From NCBI GenBank assembly GCA_035620975.1, contig DASPFV010000186.1, positions 1 to 14,070 on the forward strand: a stretch of DNA of 14,070 nucleotides, read 5' to 3'. Below, one piece after another: positions 5,527 to 12,427 of the stretch; the first letter of the stretch is position 1, and each line of letters opens with the position of its first letter. The translations under genes were made by a program, and so were the position numbers. A model generated the notes under the pieces. The model did no database searches and was not told the origin of the DNA. It was given only the letters and a program-made list of their open reading frames with translations. This DNA is from DASPFV01 sp035620975 (GTDB taxonomy: Bacteria; Acidobacteriota; Vicinamibacteria; Vicinamibacterales; 2-12-FULL-66-21).

Positions 5527-8451
5527 ATGTTCAGGGGTCTCAGGTTCCGTGCGTTCGCTGTGGTCGCCGCCATCGCGCTCCTCGGCGGGGCAGCCGGCGC
5601 GCAGACGCCGACCGGCACGATCACCGGGCGAATCACCGACGCGGACAACCTGCCCGTGCCGGGCGCCACCGTGACGATCGCCTCCCCCCATCTTCAGGGC
5701 ACGCGCTCCGCGGTGACCTCCGGGAACGGCGACTACATCTTTCCCGGCCTGCCGCCGGGAACCTACACAGTCACTGTGGAACTCAGCGGGTTCGCCACGA
5801 CGCGGCTGACCCGCGACGTCGGCGTCGGCCAGCCCGTGCAGCTCGATGTGACGCTGCGTCCCGCCGCCGTGAGCGAGGTGGTGACCGTCACCGCCCGGAC
5901 GGACGCTTACACGAATACCGTCCAGGCGTCCACCAACATCCGGCAGGAGCTGCTGTTGACGCTGCCGACCGCGCGCACGCTGCTGTCGGCGGTCAACGTC
6001 GCACCGGCGGCGCACGCCACGGGCCCCAACAACGCGATCACCATCGGCGGGGCGATGTCGGCCGACAACCTGTTCATGCTCGACGGCGTGCAGATCCAGG
6101 ACAACATCCGGGGAACCCCGTTCACCCTGTTCATCGAGGATGCCATCCAGGAGACGACCGTCTCGACCTCCGGCATTTCGGCCGAGTACGGCCGGTTCAC
6201 GGGCGGCGTGATCAACGCCATCACGCGGTCCGGCGGCAACGAGTTCAGCGGGTCGCTCCGCACGACGTTCAACAACGATGACTGGCGCACCACCAGCCCG
6301 TTCGACGAGCCGAAGAAGGACGACACGGTGCCGACCTACGAGTTCACGCTGGGCGGTCCGGTCCTCCGGAACCGCACCTGGTTCTTCGCGGCCGGCCGCT
6401 TCTTCGATCAGTCGCAGGCGAACGAGACGGGCTACACGCGCGCGGCCTACACGTTCGAGAACGACGAGAAGCGGCTCGAGGGCAAGATTACGCAGGGCCT
6501 CGGCCAGGGACACAACCTGCGCGGCGCCTACACGGCCGTGCGCGAGACGGAGGTCAACAACGTCTGGCCGAGCCCGCAGGAAGTGATGGATCTGCGGAGC
6601 CTGCACACCCGGCAGCTCCCGCAGGATCTGCTCTCGATCCACTACACGGGCGTGCTGCAATCCAACTTCTTCGTCGAGGCGCAGTACTCCGCCCGGCAGT
6701 TCGCCTTCGAGAACTCCGGTGGCACGTCGCGGGACCTCGTCGACGGGACCGTCCTGCGTTCGCAGCAGACGGGCGCGTTCTGGTGGTCCCCGAACTTCTG
6801 CGGCGTGTGCGGCCCCGAAGATCGCGACAACGACAACCTGTTCGTGAAGGGCACGTACTTCTGGTCCACCGGGCGCGGCTCCCACAACATGGTGTTCGGC
6901 TACGACACGTTCAACGACCGACGCAAGGGGGACAATCACCAGTCGGGCAGCGATTTCCAGGTCTGGACCACCGACACGATCGTCCAGGACGGCACGGTGT
7001 ACCCCGTCGCCGCGGGGAATGGGAGCACGTACATCATCAACTATCCCATCAACCAGGCGAGCCGGGGCACGAACTTCCGGACGCACTCGCTCTTCTTCAA
7101 CGACTCGTGGAACGCCGGCGACCACTTCACGTTCAACCTCGGGGTCCGCTGGGATCGCAATGACGGCGTCGACGCGGCGGGGAACCAGGTCGCCGACGAC
7201 AGTGCCCTCAGCCCCCGGCTCGGCGTGGTGTGGGATCCGCGCGGCAACGGAACGTGGAGCGTGCACGCGAGCTACGGCCGCTACGTCGCGGCGCTCGCCA
7301 ATACCATCGCCGACTCGGCCTCGCCGGCCGGCACGCCCTCGATCATCGCCTGGTTCTATCAGGGGCCGGGGATCAACACGGCCGCCGACGCGCCGCTCGT
7401 GACCTCCGACCAGGCGCTCCGGCAGATCTTCTCGTGGTTCGACGCAGGCGGCGGCACGTCGCGCCCGCCGTTCTTCACGCGAATCCCCGGCATCCAGAAG
7501 CAGATCCGGGAGTCGCTCCTGTCGCCGAACGCCAACGAGTTCTCGACGGGCGTGAGCCGCCAGCTCGGCCAGCGCGGCGCGCTGCGCGCGGACGTCGTGT
7601 ACCGCGACTTCTCCGATTTCTACGCCGACCGCATCGACACGACGACCGGTCAGGTGACCGACCCCGCCGGCCAGATCTTCGACCTCGCGCTGGTCGAGAA
7701 CAGCAACCTGCTCGAACGGCAGTATGCAGCGATGAGCCTGCAGGCCAACTACCGAGCCGGCTCGCGCGTCGATCTGGGAGGCAACTACACGCTCTCGCGG
7801 CTCTGGGGGAACGTGAACGGCGAGACGGTCAACAGCGGCCCGGTGACGAGCACCGTCACGAGCTACCCGGAATACTTCGACCTCTCGTGGTCGGCGCCCG
7901 ACGGCGCCCTCGCGGCGGATCAGCGGCACCGGATCCGGCTCTGGGGCACGGCCCGCCTGCCTGTTCCGGAACGGTTCGGCCGGTTGACGCTGGCGCTCTT
8001 CGAGCAGATCAACTCGGGGACGCCGTACGGCGCCCTGGGGTCCGTCGATAGCCGGAGCTACGTGCCGAACCCCGGGTACCGGACGCCGCCGGCCACCGTG
8101 AACTACTGGTTCACGGACCGCGACGCGTTCCACACGGAGGCGATGGTCCGGACCGACTTCTCGCTCAACTACGACTACCCGCTCGCCGGGCGCGCACGCC
8201 TGTTCGGACAGCTTCAGGTGCTGAACCTGTTCAACCAGTTCCAGCTGTTCAACATCAACAGCAACGCGATCGACACCGCGGTGCTGACCGCGGTCGACGA
8301 TCCCGATCGCTTCGAGTCGTTCAACCCCTTTGCCGAGCGCCCGGTCCAGGGGGTCCACTGGGATTACGGCGACCAGTTCGGCGAGCCGGTCGGCGCGGCG
8401 GCGTACACCCTGCCGCGGACGCTGCAGTTCGCGTTGGGCATCCGGTTCTGA
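5527..8451 (+). CDS. TonB-dependent receptor, Oar-like with carboxypeptidase-regulatory domain
   Basis: This 974-residue outer-membrane protein has a signal peptide at residues 1-25 (cut expected after GAAGA). A carboxypeptidase-regulatory-like beta sandwich follows at about 28-112 (TGTITGRITDADNLPVPGATV, then SGNGDYIFPGLPPGTYTV). After a TonB-box-like segment near 117-124 (EVVTVTAR), the plug domain runs to about 235 and includes the conserved DNLFMLDGVQIQD. A long 22-strand-type barrel fills the rest and ends in aromatic Phe (FALGIRF), as expected for barrel insertion. This layout is the large TonB-dependent transporter type abundant in Acidobacteriota. The substrate cannot be read from the sequence; no SusD-like partner is present. 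It follows the CE15-like esterase, so uptake of plant-derived oligomers is possible but unproven. The large antisense frames opposite it are GC-driven shadows. Confidence 0.92.
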   Translation: MFRGLRFRAFAVVAAIALLGGAAGAQTPTGTITGRITDADNLPVPGATVTIASPHLQGTRSAVTSGNGDYIFPGLPPGTYTVTVELSGFATTRLTRDVGVGQPVQLDVTLRPAAVSEVVTVTARTDAYTNTVQASTNIRQELLLTLPTARTLLSAVNVAPAAHATGPNNAITIGGAMSADNLFMLDGVQIQDNIRGTPFTLFIEDAIQETTVSTSGISAEYGRFTGGVINAITRSGGNEFSGSLRTTFNNDDWRTTSPFDEPKKDDTVPTYEFTLGGPVLRNRTWFFAAGRFFDQSQANETGYTRAAYTFENDEKRLEGKITQGLGQGHNLRGAYTAVRETEVNNVWPSPQEVMDLRSLHTRQLPQDLLSIHYTGVLQSNFFVEAQYSARQFAFENSGGTSRDLVDGTVLRSQQTGAFWWSPNFCGVCGPEDRDNDNLFVKGTYFWSTGRGSHNMVFGYDTFNDRRKGDNHQSGSDFQVWTTDTIVQDGTVYPVAAGNGSTYIINYPINQASRGTNFRTHSLFFNDSWNAGDHFTFNLGVRWDRNDGVDAAGNQVADDSALSPRLGVVWDPRGNGTWSVHASYGRYVAALANTIADSASPAGTPSIIAWFYQGPGINTAADAPLVTSDQALRQIFSWFDAGGGTSRPPFFTRIPGIQKQIRESLLSPNANEFSTGVSRQLGQRGALRADVVYRDFSDFYADRIDTTTGQVTDPAGQIFDLALVENSNLLERQYAAMSLQANYRAGSRVDLGGNYTLSRLWGNVNGETVNSGPVTSTVTSYPEYFDLSWSAPDGALAADQRHRIRLWGTARLPVPERFGRLTLALFEQINSGTPYGALGSVDSRSYVPNPGYRTPPATVNYWFTDRDAFHTEAMVRTDFSLNYDYPLAGRARLFGQLQVLNLFNQFQLFNINSNAIDTAVLTAVDDPDRFESFNPFAERPVQGVHWDYGDQFGEPVGAAAYTLPRTLQFALGIRF

Positions 8452-8473
8452 CCCTCAGCTCGGTTCACGGGAG

Positions 8474-8601
8474 GCGGATGAACGCGGATGATTGCGGATG
8501 GGATCATCACGGGACGCGGGTGAACGCGGATGACCGCGGATGGGATCATCACCGGACGCGGATGAACGCGGGGATGATCGCGGATGGGATCATCACGGCA
8601 G
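8474..8601. repeat. Three-unit 42-base tandem repeat with nested 10-base period
   Basis: The units are 8474-8515 (42 bases), 8516-8557 (42) and 8558-8601 (44, with a two-base insertion). Each begins GCGGATGAAC (GCGGGTGAAC in unit 2), continues with two further copies of a GCGGATGNNN-like 10-mer, and ends GATCATCAC plus GGGAC, CGGAC or GGCAG. Unit 3 also contains a 7-base inverted repeat, GATGATC (8573-8579) and GATCATC (8588-8594), with an 8-base loop. Unit 1 keeps this with one G-U pair, and unit 2 has one mismatch. There are no spacers between units, so this is not a CRISPR array. Confidence 0.85.
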
Positions 8602-8680
8602 ACCAGGTGGGTACCGGACCTCAGTCACGGCTCGCAGCCTTGGGACCGGGGACGGAAATCGGTGGCCCGGCTGGCAGGCC

Positions 8681-8793
8681 GCTGAAAAATGCCGGCCTGC
8701 ATGGGAAATGGAAACTGGGGATGGGAAACATGCGCGAATCCTTGGGTTCCCTTTTTCCCTTTCCCATTTCCCCTGCAGGATCTGTTTTTCAGC
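8681..8793. repeat. 113-base imperfect inverted repeat
   Basis: GCTGAAAAA (8681-8689) pairs perfectly with TTTTTCAGC (8785-8793). After a short unmatched bulge, CCTGCA (8696-8701) pairs with TGCAGG (8774-8779). After one mismatch, GGGAAATGG (8703-8711) pairs with CCATTTCCC (8764-8772). The inner part is purine-rich on the left and pyrimidine-rich on the right (8747-8765 is entirely C/T), giving further weak pairing. A second hairpin overlaps the left end: GCAGGCCG (8674-8681) and CGGCCTGC (8693-8700) with an 11-base loop. No target-site duplication or transposase is visible. A MITE/REP-like element or a transcript-end structure are both possible. Confidence 0.7.
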
Positions 8794-8910
8794 ATTCTGC
8801 TAAGGTCTTGCGCGAGTCCCGCAGCGCGGCGCCCGGATGGCAAGGCGAGGAGCGCGCAAACCCACAACGCATGACGTAAGATCGCTGAGTCCGGGACCCG
8901 CCCCGGCCGC

Positions 8911-11568
8911 ATGCTCCTCGCCGCCGGCACCCGCCTCGGCCCCTACACCATCGTCACGCCCATCGGCGCGGGCGGCATGGGCGAGGTCTACCGCGCCCGC
9001 GACACCCGGCTGGACCGCACGGTCGCCATCAAGGTGCTTCCCTCCACCGATGAGGAGCTTCGCCAGCGCTTTGCGCGCGAAGCACGGGCGATCGCGTCGC
9101 TGACCCACCCGCACGTCTGCACGCTCTTCGACGTCGGCCACGAGGACGGCACCGACTTCCTGGTGATGGAGTACCTCGAGGGTCAGACACTCGCCTCACG
9201 ACTCGAAGGTGGGCCGCTCGACCTCCAGGAAGCGTTGCGACACGGCATCGCGATCGCCCGGGCGCTGGACGCCGCACACCGGGCGGGGATCGTCCACCGC
9301 GATCTCAAGCCCGGCAACATCATGCTCACGCGGAGCGGCGCCAAGCTGCTGGATTTCGGACTCGCGAAGCTCCGGGCTCGGGCGTTGGACACCGCAATGC
9401 CTCTTGCCGCTACCGTGACCGGCACCCCGCCGCTCACCGCCTCGGGCATCATCGTAGGTACGCCTCGGTACATGGCGCCGGAACAGCTGGAGGGCAAGGA
9501 GGCCGACGCCCGGACGGATCTGTTCGCCCTGGGGGTCGTGCTCTACGAGATGGTGACGGGCCGGCCCGCGTTCCAGGGCAGCACGCCTGCCAGCCTGATC
9601 GCCGCGATCATGACCTCCGATCCCCCACCCGTCCCGCTGCAGCAGGTGTCGCCGCCGGCATTCGCCGAGCTGGTCAGGACGTGTTTAATCAAGGATCCGG
9701 AGGAGCGGCGGCAGAGCGCGCACGACGTGCGGCTCGAGCTGGAATGGATTGCCTCCGGCCCGCAGATGCAGGCGCCTTCAGGTCCTCGACACCAGCGCCT
9801 CTGGCTGCTCATGGCTGGAGCCCTGGCGCTCGCCGTGGCGCTGGGGGTGTCCGCCGCCATGTGGTATCCGCGCCGCGAGGGACCGGCCCCCGTCTTTCGC
9901 GCCGCTCTTCCTCTCGAAGATCACGGGCCCCACGCGCCAATCCTCTCGCCGGATGGCCGCAGGCTCGCCTTCACCGGCCGAGAGGACGAGAACTCACAGT
10001 GGCGGCTGTGGATTCACTCGCTCGAGTCGTCCCGATCCGACCCGATGCCGGGAACGGACGGGGCCATGCAGCCGTTCTGGTCACCAGATGGCCGGTTCGT
10101 CGGCTTCTTCGCGGATCGCAAGCTCAAGATCGTCAGCGCCGATCCGGGAGCGCTTGCCGTGCGAGCGATCGCAGATGCCCCCGAGCCCAGGGGCGGCACG
10201 TGGAGTCCGGACGGCACGATCTTCTTCGCCAGGAACATCGAGGATGGCATCTATCGCGTCGATGCCGCCGGCGGCGAAGTCAGGACCGTCACGGTGCTGG
10301 ACCGCGACAAGCGACAGAACTCCCATCGCTGGCCGCAGATCCTGCCGGACGGCCGCGGCCTCCTGTACCTTGCGCGCAGTGCGCTGGCCGAACACCAGGG
10401 CCTCTACGCCGGCACACCGGATTCGAACGACTGGAAGCTCGTGGTGCGCACGCCTTTCGCCGGACAGGTGACCGTGGCGCATCCAGGGGGGTGGCCGCGC
10501 CCGAACACGTCGCACCTGCTCTACATACGCGAGACCACGTTGATGGCCCAGCGCTTCGACCTCGACCAGCTCGAGCTGCGAGGCCAGCCCGTCCCGCTCG
10601 CCCATTCAGTGGCGACATACGTCAACCGCGGCGTGTTCACGGCTGCGGGCGACGTGCTCGCCTATTCGGTCGGGAGCCAGCCGAGGCCGGCCTGGTTCGA
10701 TCGGAAGGGCGAGTTCCTGCAGACGATGACCTCACCGACTGCCAGTCATCCTTCGCTGTCGAAGGACGCCCGCTTCATCGCGTTCGATCGAATCGACGCC
10801 GCGTCCGGCGCGGGGGACATCTGGCTGGAGGACCGAGCGCGGGGCGTGACCACACGGTTGACCTCGCATCCGGGCTTCGACTGGATACCGATCTGGTCGC
10901 CCGATGGCAGCCGGATTGCCTTCGCGTCGAACCGGGAAGGCACGATGGACTTGTATATCAAGCCGGTCGACGGCTCGGAACCGGAGCGGCTGCTGTTGAA
11001 ATCCGACGAGCGGAAGGTCCCCACGGGATGGTCCGGCGACGGCGCAGTGCTCCTGTTCGAGCAGGAGACCGTTACAAACGGCTGGGACATCTGGGCGTTG
11101 CCAATGAACGGGAGCGGGCAACCCTTTCCGGTCCTGCAGTCCGAGTTCAACGAAACGCAGGCCGTGCTGTCGCCGGATGGCCTGTGGCTCGCGTACACGT
11201 CGGACGAAACGGGCGAGCCTCAGATCTACCTGAAGGGCTTCCCGGAGGGGATCGCCGCTGGGGCCCTCGGAACTCAGCGTCCGGAACGCGTCTCGCCGCG
11301 TGGAGGGGTACAGCCCCAGTGGCGGGTCGATGGCCGGGCGCTGTTCTACATCGCGGGCGATCAGAGGCTCATGGCCGTGTCGGTCGGCACCGGCACGGCG
11401 AATCCTTTGGCCCTGCCTACGCCGCTGTTCGCCACGGGCCTCGGCGGGCCGACTGAAACGAACTATGCCGTGACCCCGGACGGCGAGCGCTTCCTGCTGG
11501 CGAAATCCGGCAGCGAGCGGCCGGCGCCGCTGCAACTCATCCTCAACTGGTCCGCCGGTTTGCAGTGA
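8911..11568 (+). CDS. Transmembrane Ser/Thr protein kinase with C-terminal PD40/TolB-like propeller
   Basis: This is an 885-residue protein. The Hanks-type kinase domain occupies about residues 11-280: glycine loop IGAGGMGEVY (18-27), VAIK Lys41, helix-C Glu57, HRDLKPGN catalytic loop (129-136), DFG (148-150) and APE (189-191). All catalytic residues are present. The activation segment is long and Thr-rich (about 151-188). A hydrophobic helix at about 298-318 should span the inner membrane. The remaining ~560 residues carry repeated SPDG-type PD40 blades, for example LSPDGRRLAF, WSPDGRFVGF, WSPDGSRIAFASN, LSPDGLWLAYTSDE and TPDGERFLLA. The propeller is expected in the periplasm as a ligand- or protein-sensing part. 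An in-frame stop at 8872-8874 and no other start codon fix ATG 8911. No clear ribosome binding site was seen. This architecture is common in Acidobacteriota; the target is unknown. Confidence 0.93.
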   Translation: MLLAAGTRLGPYTIVTPIGAGGMGEVYRARDTRLDRTVAIKVLPSTDEELRQRFAREARAIASLTHPHVCTLFDVGHEDGTDFLVMEYLEGQTLASRLEGGPLDLQEALRHGIAIARALDAAHRAGIVHRDLKPGNIMLTRSGAKLLDFGLAKLRARALDTAMPLAATVTGTPPLTASGIIVGTPRYMAPEQLEGKEADARTDLFALGVVLYEMVTGRPAFQGSTPASLIAAIMTSDPPPVPLQQVSPPAFAELVRTCLIKDPEERRQSAHDVRLELEWIASGPQMQAPSGPRHQRLWLLMAGALALAVALGVSAAMWYPRREGPAPVFRAALPLEDHGPHAPILSPDGRRLAFTGREDENSQWRLWIHSLESSRSDPMPGTDGAMQPFWSPDGRFVGFFADRKLKIVSADPGALAVRAIADAPEPRGGTWSPDGTIFFARNIEDGIYRVDAAGGEVRTVTVLDRDKRQNSHRWPQILPDGRGLLYLARSALAEHQGLYAGTPDSNDWKLVVRTPFAGQVTVAHPGGWPRPNTSHLLYIRETTLMAQRFDLDQLELRGQPVPLAHSVATYVNRGVFTAAGDVLAYSVGSQPRPAWFDRKGEFLQTMTSPTASHPSLSKDARFIAFDRIDAASGAGDIWLEDRARGVTTRLTSHPGFDWIPIWSPDGSRIAFASNREGTMDLYIKPVDGSEPERLLLKSDERKVPTGWSGDGAVLLFEQETVTNGWDIWALPMNGSGQPFPVLQSEFNETQAVLSPDGLWLAYTSDETGEPQIYLKGFPEGIAAGALGTQRPERVSPRGGVQPQWRVDGRALFYIAGDQRLMAVSVGTGTANPLALPTPLFATGLGGPTETNYAVTPDGERFLLAKSGSERPAPLQLILNWSAGLQ

Positions 11569-11777
11569 CCCGCAGGCAGCGGACGTGAAGACCGGCGCGC
11601 CCCACCCAGGGCCGGCGGCGCCCTCGAAACCGCCCAGCAGATGCTGCAGCTGCTGCTCCGCCGGAAACCGAGGTCTCACAGGGACCAACCACGGGCGGGG
11701 CACGACTCCGTGATCGAGCGACGACGGCCTGGCTGATCATTACTCGGGCAGCGCCATCGCCGGGCTTCAGGCACGCC

Positions 11778-11810
11778 GCGCGCCGGGCTGGCAGATAATA
11801 GCCGGCGCGC
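11778..11810 (+). promoter_or_regulatory. Putative promoter/operator: inverted repeat around a -10-like box
   Basis: GCGCGCCGG (11778-11786) and CCGGCGCGC (11802-11810) form a perfect 9-base inverted repeat with a 15-base centre. The centre contains GATAAT (11794-11799), five of six matches to the -10 consensus. The right arm ends one base before the DinB-like ATG. No good -35 and no ribosome binding site are visible, and initiation about seven bases downstream of the box would give an almost leaderless mRNA. The remainder of the 243-base gap (11569-11777) shows nothing I can assign. Confidence 0.4.
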
Positions 11811-11811
11811 C

Positions 11812-12402
11812 ATGCGGATAACCGCGCTCGCAGCCGCCGCGCTGGTGCTCGCTGCCGGCGCCCGCCAGGGATCCGGGCTCGCCAGCTCTGATCGCCAGCA
11901 CCTCGTCGCCCACCTGGAGATGACCGCCGGCTGGCTGATCGACGAAGTGACCGGCCTCTCGCAGGCGCAGCTCGAGTTCCGGCCTGCGCCGGACACCTGG
12001 AACATCCTGGAGGTGCTCGAGCACCTGGTCGTCGTGGGGCCGATCTACTGGGAGGATCTGCAGAGCGCGGTGCGCGCGGGCCCGAGCACACGCGCTTCCA
12101 GGAACACGGACCTCGACATCCTCTGGTACGGCATCGACCGCACGAACCGCGAGCCGGCGGTGGCGCCCGAACTGCCGAAGCAGCAGCTGCGCGACATCAA
12201 GACCGGCCTCGCCGAGTACCGCAAGCACCACCTGCGCCTCCTGGAGTACGCGAAGACGACGAAGGACGACCTGCGGAACAGGTTCGTGCAGCGGCAGGGC
12301 TGTGACGCATACCAGTGGGCGCTGCTCATCTCCACGCACGAGCAACGGCATATACTGCAGATTCGCGAGATCAAGGCGCATCCGGGATTTCCCGGACGGT
12401 AA
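11812..12402 (+). CDS. DinB-like four-helix metalloprotein, exported
   Basis: This 196-residue protein has an N-terminal signal-like hydrophobic stretch (residues 3-16, ALAAAALVLAAGA). It is followed by a DinB/YfiT-type four-helix bundle from about residue 27. The pattern TWNILEVLEHLVVV gives His71, and STHEQRHILQIREIK gives His176 and His180, matching the usual three-His metal site. DinB-fold proteins include thiol transferases and metal-dependent hydrolases, and many are uncharacterised. The name does not imply DNA-damage function. ATG 11812 follows the GATAAT-containing inverted repeat directly, and no ribosome binding site is seen. It ends 25 bases before the M28 peptidase start and is probably cotranscribed with it. 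The substrate is unknown. Confidence 0.8.
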   Translation: MRITALAAAALVLAAGARQGSGLASSDRQHLVAHLEMTAGWLIDEVTGLSQAQLEFRPAPDTWNILEVLEHLVVVGPIYWEDLQSAVRAGPSTRASRNTDLDILWYGIDRTNREPAVAPELPKQQLRDIKTGLAEYRKHHLRLLEYAKTTKDDLRNRFVQRQGCDAYQWALLISTHEQRHILQIREIKAHPGFPGR

Positions 12403-12427
12403 TCCGTTTCCTCGAGCTTCCATTTCC

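Larger units (their letters stand above)
8452..8910. other. Non-coding repeat island between receptor and kinase genes
   Basis: This 459-base gap contains no credible gene. It holds a 42-base tandem repeat (8474-8601), an unassigned stretch (8602-8680), a long imperfect inverted repeat (8681-8793) and a 117-base segment before the kinase. The last segment may carry the kinase promoter: TAAGAT at 8877-8882 could be a weak -10, but no -35 is convincing. Frames crossing the gap are only repeat-driven. Confidence 0.65.

Noticed and set aside
5512..8358. Antisense open frame of 948 codons opposite the TonB-dependent receptor
   Set aside because: It lacks any recognisable domain, is rich in Arg/Val/Gly/Glu as expected for the mirror of a GC-rich gene, and the + strand frame has a signal peptide, plug and barrel.
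8474..8601. CRISPR array
   Set aside because: Units are contiguous with no variable spacers, each unit is internally repetitive, and no cas gene is present.
8681..8793. Standard Rho-independent terminator
   Set aside because: The T run is part of the right arm and not after a GC-rich stem, the loop is very long, and it lies about 230 bases after the receptor stop.
8478..8879. Small + strand gene across the repeat island
   Set aside because: Its peptide is only the translated 42-base repeat followed by the inverted repeat; it has no ribosome binding site and no domain.
8854..8882. Sigma-70 promoter for the kinase gene
   Set aside because: TAAGAT matches four of six -10 positions, and the sequence at -35 spacing (GCGCAA) does not resemble TTGACA.
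12302..12427. Upstream extension of the M28 peptidase overlapping the DinB-like gene
   Set aside because: The extension is a shadow of the DinB-like gene, and the signal peptide begins at 12428.
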